Below are positions 18,346-25,714 of a stretch of 64,000 bases of DNA, piece after piece; position 1 is the stretch's first letter; every line of letters begins with the position of its first letter. Under the pieces are notes generated by a model. That model made no database searches. It was not told the DNA's origin and saw only the letters and a list, made by a program, of their open reading frames with translations. The stretch comes from Galbibacter mesophilus. GTDB taxonomy: Bacteria > Bacteroidota > Bacteroidia > Flavobacteriales > Flavobacteriaceae. The translations under genes were made by a program, and so were the position numbers. The DNA lies in NCBI RefSeq assembly GCF_023721415.1, contig NZ_JAMQVC010000006.1, forward strand, positions 85,036 to 149,035, in the 5' to 3' direction.

Positions 18346-19004
18346 TAAGCAATTTTGTTTTTCAGGTCTGAAATAGTCTGATTCGGATTATCACTATTGA
18401 AAATAAAGCTCCCGGCAACGAGGATGTCGGCACCGGCATCCGTTAGTTTTTTGGCATTTTCGTCATTAACACCACCATCAATTTCTATAAGTGTGTTAGC
18501 GTTATTTGCTAGAATCATTTCTTTAAGTTGAGCGATTTTTTTATACGTGTTTTCAATGAAAGATTGTCCGCCAAAACCTGGATTCACACTCATAATTAAC
18601 ACCAAATCCAACTCGTTTATTACTTCTTCCAAAACCCGAGCACTTGTATGGGGGTTTAATGCTACGCCAGCCTTCATACCAGTAGCTTTTATGGCTTGAA
18701 TGGTTCGGTGTAAATGTGTGCAAGCTTCAAAATGTACAGTAAGGTAATCTACCCCTAAATCGGCAAAATCCTGAATGTACCTATCTGGATTTACAATCAT
18801 TAAATGGGTGTCCAACATTTTGGTAGCATGTTTGGAAATCGCTTTAATTACGGGCATCCCAAAAGAAATATTTGGTACAAACTCACCGTCCATCACATCC
18901 AAATGAAACCAATCGGCCTCACTGTTGTTAACCATTTCTATATCCCGTTGCAAATTGGCAAAGTCTGCCGCCAGTAAAGAAGGTGCAATTAATTTTTTGT
19001 TCAT
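18345..19004 (-). CDS. rpe: Ribulose-phosphate 3-epimerase
   Basis: 219 residues, standard size. It interconverts ribulose-5-P and xylulose-5-P in the pentose phosphate pathway. Visible signatures are IAPSLLAADFANL at the N-terminus, WFHLDVMDGEFVPNISFG with metal-binding His and Asp, LDTHLMI, TVHFEACTHL, VLIMSVNPGFGGQSFI and IEIDGGVNDENA. The leader at 19005-19232 has no gene; a TATTTTTG -7-like element occurs on the minus strand at 19100-19093, without a clear -33 box. Confidence 0.95.
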   Translation of the reverse strand: MNKKLIAPSLLAADFANLQRDIEMVNNSEADWFHLDVMDGEFVPNISFGMPVIKAISKHATKMLDTHLMIVNPDRYIQDFADLGVDYLTVHFEACTHLHRTIQAIKATGMKAGVALNPHTSARVLEEVINELDLVLIMSVNPGFGGQSFIENTYKKIAQLKEMILANNANTLIEIDGGVNDENAKKLTDAGADILVAGSFIFNSDNPNQTISDLKNKIA

Positions 19005-19232
19005 TACACTGTATTTGTTACGTAACTATTTTCCGTTGCTAATACCATTTACTCATCAATATTACTGGAATATCAATTAATATTTGGTATAACAAAAATA
19101 CGGGAAATAATTTTTAGAATAATGGTTCTTGGGTATGGTTAACAGCTTTATAACGAAATGAAGATGGGTTGTAAAAAACCAATAAACCGCAACAAGTAAG
19201 AAACCAGAATCAAAAAAGTTAAAATCACTTCA

Positions 19233-20411
19233 TTAATACTCAAACGTTCCGTATTCGCTGGAAATCGTTAATTTTTTGGTTTCCGAAGCTTCAACGCGTC
19301 CAATAATTTGTGCATCCACATCAAAAGATTTGGAGATGGCAATGATATCTTCTGCGATACTTTCGTTTACATAAAGCTCCATTCGGTGTCCGCAGTTAAA
19401 TACTTGGTACATTTCTTTCCAAGAGGTTTTGGATTGCTCCTGTATTAGTTTGAAAAGCGGCGGAACATCAAATAAATTGTCTTTAATCACGTGAACGTCG
19501 TCAACAAAATGAAGTATTTTAGTTTGTGCGCCTCCGCTGCAATGCACCATTCCGTTTATTTCTTCGGAAGAATACTTTTTCAAAATTTCCTGAATAATAG
19601 GCGCATAGGTTCGGGTTGGGGAAAGCACTAATTTTCCAGCGTCGATAGGTGAATTTTCAACTTTATCGGTAAGCTTCGTATTTCCGGAATACACCAAATC
19701 ATTCGGTACGGCGTGGTCAAAACTTTCAGGATACTTTTCAGCTAAATATTTATGGAACACATCGTGGCGCGCCGATGTAAGTCCGTTGCTGCCCATGCCA
19801 CCGTTGTATTCGCTTTCGTAAGTAGCTTTTCCAAAGGACGCCAACCCCAAGATTACATTTCCCGGTTGTATATTGGAATTATCGATTACCTTTTTACGCT
19901 CCATACGGGCGGTTACGGTAGAATCTACAATTATGGTACGTACCAAATCCCCAACATCAGCAGTTTCACCACCGGTTGAATGAATTTCCACTCCAAACTT
20001 CTTCAGATCGGTAATTAATTCTTCTGTTCCGTTGATGATGGCTGAAATAACTTCCCCTGGAATTAAATTTTTATTTCTCCCGATGGTAGAAGAAAGCATA
20101 ATGTTTTGGGTTGCCCCAACACATAACAAATCATCAATATTCATGATTAAAGCATCTTGAGCGATACCTTTCCAAACAGAAATATCCCCAGTTTCTTTCC
20201 AATACATGTAGGCTAGAGAGGATTTTGTGCCCGCTCCGTCGGCATGCATAATAATGCAATGATCCTCGCTACCAGTAAGGTAATCGGGAACAATCTTACA
20301 AAAGGCTTTAGGGAACAATCCTTTGTCTACATTTTTTATGGCGTTGTGAACGTCTTCTTTTGACGCGGAAACCCCTCTTTGCGAATACCTTTTGCTGATT
20401 TCTGAACTCAT
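19233..20411 (-). CDS. purM: Phosphoribosylformylglycinamidine cyclo-ligase (AIR synthase)
   Basis: The frame is open to 20453, but the ATG at 20411 (MSSEISKRYSQRGVSASKED) fits the family and the promoter, giving 392 residues, the length of the Bacteroidota form. It closes FGAM to AIR in purine synthesis. AIR-synthase motifs include SQRGVSASKEDVHNAI, HADGAGTKSSLAYMYW, ALIMNIDDLLCVGAT, STGGETADVGDLVRT and NGMVHCSGGAQTKI. A clean Bacteroidota promoter lies 15-45 bases upstream of this start. Confidence 0.93.
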   Translation of the reverse strand: MSSEISKRYSQRGVSASKEDVHNAIKNVDKGLFPKAFCKIVPDYLTGSEDHCIIMHADGAGTKSSLAYMYWKETGDISVWKGIAQDALIMNIDDLLCVGATQNIMLSSTIGRNKNLIPGEVISAIINGTEELITDLKKFGVEIHSTGGETADVGDLVRTIIVDSTVTARMERKKVIDNSNIQPGNVILGLASFGKATYESEYNGGMGSNGLTSARHDVFHKYLAEKYPESFDHAVPNDLVYSGNTKLTDKVENSPIDAGKLVLSPTRTYAPIIQEILKKYSSEEINGMVHCSGGAQTKILHFVDDVHVIKDNLFDVPPLFKLIQEQSKTSWKEMYQVFNCGHRMELYVNESIAEDIIAISKSFDVDAQIIGRVEASETKKLTISSEYGTFEY

Positions 20412-20425
20412 GAAAATTGTTTTTG

Positions 20426-20456
20426 CAAAAATAGCCATAAATAAAAAGCACACAAA
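20426..20456 (-). promoter_or_regulatory. purM promoter (-33 TTTG / -7 TATTTTTG)
   Basis: Read on the minus strand: TTTG at 20456-20453, 19 bases, then TATTTTTG at 20433-20426, matching the Bacteroidota sigma consensus TTTG-N17-23-TAnnTTTG. The start codon of purM follows after 14 bases. The -33 box lies inside the hairpin that ends the upstream transcript. Confidence 0.75.
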
Positions 20457-20471
20457 CTTTTGTTTGTGTGC
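20442..20471 (-). terminator. Hairpin terminator downstream of glnN
   Basis: GCACACAAAC (20448-20457) and GTTTGTGTGC (20462-20471) form a perfect 10-base stem around TTTT. On the minus strand a T-rich tail follows, so it ends transcripts coming from glnN, about 240 bases past that gene's stop; the plus strand is also followed by a T run. Confidence 0.8.
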
Positions 20472-20615
20472 CCGATTTTTTGAAGGTTGGTTATTTCCTT
20501 CTAAAGTGATAAATACAAAAGCTTCAAAAAACTTTCCGTGTAAAAATCACTTCATTAAATTGATTAATAGCATTCCAAATATATAAAAACTTACTGCGGT
20601 TCGAACAGGGAAATC

Positions 20616-20631
20616 CCCCTTAATTAAGGGG
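20616..20631. repeat. 16-base perfect palindrome
   Basis: CCCCTTAATTAAGGGG reads the same on both strands. It lies in the 240-base gap between the glnN stop and its terminator hairpin. It could be a small mRNA-end stem or a restriction/protein site; no function is shown. Confidence 0.45.
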
Positions 20632-20710
20632 TGATTAATTCTTTTCGACCAATGTTGGTTTATGTCGGACAAACTGATAATCAGTTGGTAAGCCTGTTTA
20701 ATGTCTTCGG

Positions 20711-22897
20711 TTATTTGGTAAACAATAGTTCTCTGTATTTTGTTAAAGGCCAAAGTGTATCGTCTACCAGTAGCTCCAATTTATCACAATGGTAACGTAT
20801 TTGTTCAAAATAGGGAAGCACCTTTTCGCAATACGCTTCTGCTTTTAATTGCGCTTTTTCCAATTTGTTGGCGTTTTTCCTTTCTTCAATCATAAAATTC
20901 ACTTTGGAATTTATTTCAGAAATATGGTTTGAAATTTCTTCAATAAGATCCAATTGCTCCGGAGCAAGCTTTTTAAAATCATTTCCGAAGACCTCTTTTA
21001 GTCCTTTTACATTTTCAATAAGCGTATTTTGGTACCGAATGGCGGTCGGGATTACATGATTTCTAGCAATATCACCTAAAACCCTTCCTTCAATTTGAAC
21101 TTTATGTGCGTATTCTTCCAGTTCAATTTCGTGGCGAGCTTTTATTTCTACGGAATTCATCACTTTCATTTCCTCGTAAAGGTCAATAGCCTTTTTTGAA
21201 ATGGCCGCTTTTAATGCTTCTGGAGTGGATTTGCTGTTGCTTAATCCTCTTTTTTGAGCTTCTTTCACCCAAGCCTCGCTATATCCATCTCCTTCAAAAC
21301 GTATTTTTTTGGAAGCTTTGATGTATTCCCTTAAAACATTAAAAATAGCTTCATCCTTTTTTAACTTCTTTTTTTCAATGAGTGTGTCCACTTCTTTTTT
21401 AAACTCCATTAGTTGTTTTGCAACAATGGTATTTAGCACGGTCATTGGTCTAGCGCAATTGGATTTGGAACCTACAGCCCTTAATTCAAATTTATTTCCG
21501 GTAAAGGCAAAACAGGAAGTTCGATTTCTATCGGTATTATCCAATAAAATTTCAGGAATTTTACCAACTACATTCAGTTTTAGGTCCGTTTTTTCTTGAG
21601 GTGAAAGTTTTCCTTTGGAAACATCTTCCAATTCGTCCAATACTTTGGTAAGTTGCGAACCAATGAAAACGGAAACAATAGCCGGAGGCGCCTCGTTAGA
21701 GCCTAATCGGTGGTCGTTGGTTGCAGAAGCTACAGATGCTCTTATTAATTCTTCGTTGTCGTGCACCGCTTTAATGGTGTTGATGAAGAACGTTAAAAAC
21801 TGAAGGTTTTTGGTAGGCGTAGTCCCTGGGCTTAATAAATTGGTGCCATTGTTGGTCGCCAAAGACCAGTTGTTGTGTTTCCCTGAGCCGTTAACGCCTA
21901 CAAACGGTTTTTCGTGAAAAAGCACTTTAAAGTTATGTTTGTCGGCTGTTTTATCCATTAAATCCATTAATAATGAATTATGGTCAACGGCTAAATTAGC
22001 CTCTTCAAAAAGCGGCGCCAGCTCAAATTGGTTGGGTGCCACTTCGTTATGCCTTGTTTTAACAGGAATACCCAATTTAACACAATCATTTTCAAGGTCT
22101 CTCATAAAGCTAAGTACCCTATCTGGAATCGAGCCGAAGTAGTGATCGTCCAACTGCTGACCTTTGGCTGGCGAATGGCCGAGCAATGTTCTTCCGGCCA
22201 AAACAATATCGGGGCGAGAGAATGCCAAGGCTTTATCAATTAAAAAATATTCCTGCTCCCAACCCAATGTAGCATTTACCTTGGTAACACTTTTATCAAA
22301 ATATCGCGCAACCTCTGTAGCGGCATTGTCAATGGCTTGTAATGCCCTTAATAAAGGAGCTTTGTTGTCTAAAGCTTCTCCAGTATACGATACAAATACG
22401 GTAGGTATACAAAGTGTAGTCCCATAAACAAAAGCGGGAGAGGTAGGGTCCCAAGCGGTGTAGCCACGTGCTTCAAAAGTGTTTCTAATTCCGCCATGCG
22501 GAAAGCTGGAAGCATCGGGTTCTTGTTGAACGAGTTGACTTCCTCCAAATTTTTCTACCGCTTGCGAATTATTTATAGGCTCAAAAAACGAATCGTGCTT
22601 TTCTGCAGTTGCTCCGGTTAAAGGTTGGAACCAGTGTGTATAATGTGTTGCGCCTTTGGTCATGGCCCAATTTTTCATGGCAGCTGCAATCTCATCTGCC
22701 AGTTTTCTATCGATTTTCACACCGCCTTCGATGGCCGAAATAACACTATTGAATGCCTCTTTAGACATTACTTGGCGCATCACCTGTTCATTAAAAACAT
22801 TGGCGCCATAGATTTCAGATCGTTTCACACCAGCTTCGATGGGGAGTGGTTTCCTTTCGAAAGATTTTTCAATAGCCTTAAACCGTATTGTTGACAT
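20711..22897 (-). CDS. glnN: Glutamine synthetase type III
   Basis: 728 residues, the long GSIII form found in Bacteroidota and cyanobacteria, which makes glutamine from glutamate, ammonia and ATP. Typical segments are FKAIEKSFERKPLPIEAG at the start, THYTHWFQPLTGATAEKHDSF, TLGWEQEYFLIDKALAFSRP, KTRHNEVAPNQFELAPLFEE, VGVNGSGKHNNWSLATNNG and RTSCFAFTGNKFELRAVGS. It is divergent from the GSII-type glnA, so nitrogen assimilation genes are paired here. Adjacent intergenic hairpins at 23044-23069 may belong to its leader. Confidence 0.95.
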   Translation of the reverse strand: MSTIRFKAIEKSFERKPLPIEAGVKRSEIYGANVFNEQVMRQVMSKEAFNSVISAIEGGVKIDRKLADEIAAAMKNWAMTKGATHYTHWFQPLTGATAEKHDSFFEPINNSQAVEKFGGSQLVQQEPDASSFPHGGIRNTFEARGYTAWDPTSPAFVYGTTLCIPTVFVSYTGEALDNKAPLLRALQAIDNAATEVARYFDKSVTKVNATLGWEQEYFLIDKALAFSRPDIVLAGRTLLGHSPAKGQQLDDHYFGSIPDRVLSFMRDLENDCVKLGIPVKTRHNEVAPNQFELAPLFEEANLAVDHNSLLMDLMDKTADKHNFKVLFHEKPFVGVNGSGKHNNWSLATNNGTNLLSPGTTPTKNLQFLTFFINTIKAVHDNEELIRASVASATNDHRLGSNEAPPAIVSVFIGSQLTKVLDELEDVSKGKLSPQEKTDLKLNVVGKIPEILLDNTDRNRTSCFAFTGNKFELRAVGSKSNCARPMTVLNTIVAKQLMEFKKEVDTLIEKKKLKKDEAIFNVLREYIKASKKIRFEGDGYSEAWVKEAQKRGLSNSKSTPEALKAAISKKAIDLYEEMKVMNSVEIKARHEIELEEYAHKVQIEGRVLGDIARNHVIPTAIRYQNTLIENVKGLKEVFGNDFKKLAPEQLDLIEEISNHISEINSKVNFMIEERKNANKLEKAQLKAEAYCEKVLPYFEQIRYHCDKLELLVDDTLWPLTKYRELLFTK

Positions 22898-23043
22898 AGT
22901 CCTCGTTATAAAAAAGTTGTTTTAATAGCCTAAATGTTTGAGCGATAACAAATTTCCGTTATCAGAATTAAAATGGGTATATTTAAATGAAATAAATATT
23001 AAATTATTATTAACAAATTTCTGAATATTTATACAAAAAAGAA

Positions 23044-23069
23044 AATACCCCATGCAAAAATAGGGTATT
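23044..23069. promoter_or_regulatory. Hairpin in the glnN-glnA divergent spacer
   Basis: AATACCC (23044-23050) and GGGTATT (23063-23069) form a 7-base stem around a loop that includes CAAAAATA, which is a -7-like TATTTTTG on the minus strand. No good -33 box is at the right distance, so a promoter for glnN here is only possible. Confidence 0.35.
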
Positions 23070-23110
23070 AATAAAAATGGAGTGTATTTTTCAAAAACAC
23101 CCCTGTAATT

Positions 23111-23142
23111 TTCGGCAGCAATATTAAAAAAACATATTTTTG
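23111..23142 (+). promoter_or_regulatory. Probable glnA promoter
   Basis: A perfect -7 element TATTTTTG at 23135-23142 is preceded, 20 bases upstream, by TTCG (23111-23114), one base off the TTTG -33 box. The glnA start follows 38 bases downstream. Confidence 0.5.
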
Positions 23143-23180
23143 CCTACGAGTAAAGTTCAATTAATTAAAATTTATTAAAA

Positions 23181-24203
23181 ATGAGTAAGGCTAAACTTGA
23201 GTACATTTGGTTGGATGGTTATTATCCTACCCAAAACATGAGAAGTAAAACTAAAGTTGAAGATGATTTTAGTGGAAAATTGGAAGATTGCCCTATTTGG
23301 TCTTTCGACGGTTCTTCAACTAAACAAGCAGAAGGAGGTTCTTCCGATTGTCTTTTAAAGCCAGTTGCTATTTATCCAGATCCAGCACGTAAAAACGGAT
23401 ATTTGGTAATGGCAGAGGTTTTGAATGCTGATGGAACGGCACATGAAACTAACTCAAGAGCTACAATTGATGATGAGAATGATGATTTCTGGTTCGGTTT
23501 TGAGCAGGAATATTTCATAATGGATACTAAAACACAACTTCCTTTAGGTTTCCCTGTTGGAGGATATCCTGGACCTCAAGGTCTTTACTACTGTTCTGTA
23601 GGTGGTTTAAACACACACGGAAGAGAAGTAGTTGAGAGACATGCAGATTTATGTATTGAAGCAGGTATCAACTTTGAAGGTATTAACCAAGAGGTTGCTT
23701 GTGGACAGTGGGAATTCCAAGTTTTTGCAAAAGGAGGTAAAAAAGCTGGTGATGAAATTTGGGTTGCACGTTATTTACTAGATAGACTTTGTGAAGAGTA
23801 CGGTTACTATATTGAGTACCACCCAAAACCAGTAAAAGGTGATTGGAATGGTTCTGGTATGCACGCAAACTTCTCTAACACATTGTTGAGAACTTGTGGT
23901 TCTAAAGAGGTTTACGATAAAGTTTGTGAAGCATTTAGACCTGTAACTAAAGAACACATTGCTGTTTACGGTGAGTTTAACGATGAGCGTCTTACAGGTA
24001 AGCACGAAACAGCTTCAATCAACGATTTTAGCTATGGTGTTTCAGATAGAGGGGCTTCTATCCGTATTCCAATTATTACAGTAGAAAAAGGATACAAAGG
24101 ATGGTTGGAAGACAGACGTCCTGCTTCTAACGCAGATCCATACAAAGTAGCTGCAAGAATCATTCAAACTGTAAAAACAGTAGATGAAACTGTAGTAGCT
24201 TAA
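23181..24203 (+). CDS. glnA: Glutamine synthetase, GSII (beta-grasp, eukaryote-like) type
   Basis: 340 residues, the short GSII form. N-terminal beta-grasp region KLEYIWLDGYYPTQNMRSK and DCPIWSFDGSSTKQAEGGSS, then FGFEQEYFIMDTKTQ with metal-binding Glu residues, CEAGINFEGINQEVACGQWEF, KPVKGDWNGSGMHANFSNT, and NDERLTGKHETASINDFSYG before DRGASIRIP. The lack of the adenylylation Tyr region of GSI fits GSII. It is divergent from the unrelated-length GSIII gene. Codon choice is strongly regular (for example GGT, GAA, AAC), in line with high expression. Confidence 0.95.
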   Translation: MSKAKLEYIWLDGYYPTQNMRSKTKVEDDFSGKLEDCPIWSFDGSSTKQAEGGSSDCLLKPVAIYPDPARKNGYLVMAEVLNADGTAHETNSRATIDDENDDFWFGFEQEYFIMDTKTQLPLGFPVGGYPGPQGLYYCSVGGLNTHGREVVERHADLCIEAGINFEGINQEVACGQWEFQVFAKGGKKAGDEIWVARYLLDRLCEEYGYYIEYHPKPVKGDWNGSGMHANFSNTLLRTCGSKEVYDKVCEAFRPVTKEHIAVYGEFNDERLTGKHETASINDFSYGVSDRGASIRIPIITVEKGYKGWLEDRRPASNADPYKVAARIIQTVKTVDETVVA

Positions 24204-24247
24204 TTTTTTAGTATTTCCCCGAAATACTACACATTTTTCATTAATAA

Positions 24248-24280
24248 AAAATCGTCTGAAATTTTTCAGGCGATTTTTTT
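24248..24280. terminator. Bidirectional terminator between glnA and the exchanger gene
   Basis: AAAATCGTCTGAAA and TTTCAGGCGATTTT form an almost perfect stem, flanked by an A run on the left and a T run on the right. The T run reaches the stop codon of the convergent exchanger gene, so the hairpin serves both genes. Confidence 0.8.
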
Positions 24281-25212
24281 TATGCTAAAGTAGTGGCAAC
24301 AAAAACGCCATAAAGAATAAGCAGAATAATCCCGTCTCGCCAACCTAAGCGAAGCCCTTTGGGAATAAAAACAAGAGGCAAGATTAAAAAAGAAATGCCT
24401 AGCATCCATAAAATATCATTGTCTAGCAATCCAGGATCATTAATTTTTATAGGTTTTATCATGGCGGTGATTCCTAAAACGGCTAAAATATTGAACATGT
24501 TAGAGCCAATTAAATTACCCAATGAAATTGCTTTTTCTTTTTTTAGCACAGCAATTATTGATGCAGCCAATTCTGGAATACTGGTTCCAACAGAAACTAT
24601 AGTTACCGCAATTACACGTTTGCTAACACCGTAAGTTTCTGCCATCCCGACAGCACCATTTATTAGTAATTCAGATCCGCCCCAGAGCGCAACCCCTCCA
24701 AGTGCAAGGAATAATACAATTTTATATAAGGGAATTTCGGTTTCTTCGTGTTTCTCTTCTACTACTGCTTTTTTCTGAAATTTAAGTAAGTATATCAAGA
24801 ATAAAGTTAACATAATAAAAAGTATTGCCCCTTCGTAGCGTTGTAATGTGCTATCAAAATAAATAAAGCCAAAAAGCATTATAGAGGCAATCATCATTAC
24901 GGGCCAATCAGTTTTATAAAAACTCTTTTCAACTTCAATAGCCGATAAGGAGATAGTTGCGGCAAGTACCAAACCTAAATTTGCAACATTGGAGCCAATT
25001 ACATTTCCCATGGCCAAATCGGGGAAACCAATTAAGGCTGATTTTATACTTACAATAAGTTCTGGTGCAGAAGTAGCTAAAGAGACCACCGTCATCCCAA
25101 TTACAATTTTTGGAATATTTAGTTTTAACGAAAGTCCGACAGCAGATTTTAAAAGCCAATTGCCTCCCAATATCAAAAGTGTAAGGCCTAGGGAAATAAA
25201 AAGTAAATTCAT
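24280..25212 (-). CDS. CaCA-family Na+/Ca2+ exchanger (YrbG-like)
   Basis: 310 residues with about ten membrane segments in two inverted halves. Each half has the alpha-repeat signature: TSAPELIVSIKSALIG with GNVIGSNVANLGLVL in the first, and TSIPELAASIIAVLKKEKA with GNLIGSNMFNILAVLGI in the second; the Glu of each PEL is the ion-binding residue. A cytoplasmic charged loop (FQKKAVVEEKHEETE) joins the halves. It extrudes Ca2+ in exchange for Na+ or H+. Confidence 0.9.
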   Translation of the reverse strand: MNLLFISLGLTLLILGGNWLLKSAVGLSLKLNIPKIVIGMTVVSLATSAPELIVSIKSALIGFPDLAMGNVIGSNVANLGLVLAATISLSAIEVEKSFYKTDWPVMMIASIMLFGFIYFDSTLQRYEGAILFIMLTLFLIYLLKFQKKAVVEEKHEETEIPLYKIVLFLALGGVALWGGSELLINGAVGMAETYGVSKRVIAVTIVSVGTSIPELAASIIAVLKKEKAISLGNLIGSNMFNILAVLGITAMIKPIKINDPGLLDNDILWMLGISFLILPLVFIPKGLRLGWRDGIILLILYGVFVATTLA

Positions 25213-25260
25213 GAATTAGGTTTGTATAAAGATACGTAATCAATAGAAATGGTCGATAAA

Positions 25261-25316
25261 AACTATATTTTTAGTTAAATAACTATAAAAATAGTTGTAA
25301 AACTAAAAATATAGTT
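25261..25316. promoter_or_regulatory. Three phased BlaI-type operators
   Basis: Three 16-base dyads, AACTATATTTTTAGTT (25261-25276), AACTATAAAAATAGTT (25281-25296) and AACTAAAAATATAGTT (25301-25316), start exactly 20 bases apart. All share AACTA/TAGTT arms, like the TACTA/TAGTA arms of BlaI/MecI operators; the first and third are exact inverted copies. The third fills the promoter spacer of the following regulator gene, which predicts autorepression. Confidence 0.75.
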
Positions 25317-25325
25317 ATATGTTTG
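25295..25325 (+). promoter_or_regulatory. Promoter of the BlaI/BlaR1-like pair
   Basis: TTG at 25295-25297, 20 bases, then TATGTTTG at 25318-25325 fit the Bacteroidota TTTG/TAnnTTTG pattern. The -33 box overlaps the end of operator 2 and operator 3 lies between the boxes, so bound repressor would block the polymerase. Confidence 0.7.
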
Positions 25326-25354
25326 GTGGATAAGATTTTAAATTGCTACGTTTT

Positions 25355-25714
25355 ATGCAAAAACTCACCAATAAAGAAGAAGAGGTTATGAAGATTTTAT
25401 GGAAGCTAAAAAAAGCTTTTGTGAAAGAAGTGCAAGCTGAAATAGATGGAGAAAAGCCACATTACAATACGCTGTCTACTATTGTGCGTAATTTAGAAGA
25501 AAAGGGTTATGTGGCGCATAAAGCCTTTGGGAACACGCATCAATATTATCCTATAGTTGAAAAAGAAGCGTATCGAAAAAGGTTTTTTACCAATGCTATT
25601 GAAGATTATTTTAACAATTCTTACAAGGGTTTGGTTTCTTTTTTTGCTGAAGAAGAAAAGATTAGCGTGGAAGATTTGAAAGAAATCATCAATCAAATTG
25701 AAAATAAAAAGTAA
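25355..25714 (+). CDS. BlaI/MecI/CopY-family repressor
   Basis: A TTG at 25343 would add four residues, but the ATG at 25355 (MQKLTNKEEEVMKILWKLKK) fits the family start, giving 119 residues. The winged-helix part shows EEEVMKILWKLKKAFVKEVQ, PHYNTLSTIVRNLEEKGYVAHKAFGNTHQYYP; a C-terminal helical part makes the dimer. Family members repress their own operon and are cleaved or released when the paired M56 sensor protease is activated. Its stop and the next start share ATG/TAA bases (TAATGG), so the two are translationally coupled. Confidence 0.92.
   Translation: MQKLTNKEEEVMKILWKLKKAFVKEVQAEIDGEKPHYNTLSTIVRNLEEKGYVAHKAFGNTHQYYPIVEKEAYRKRFFTNAIEDYFNNSYKGLVSFFAEEEKISVEDLKEIINQIENKK

Noticed and set aside
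20547..20753. 68-residue minus-strand frame overlapping the end of glnN
   Set aside because: It begins inside glnN, has no family resemblance, and covers the palindrome before the terminator; likely chance.
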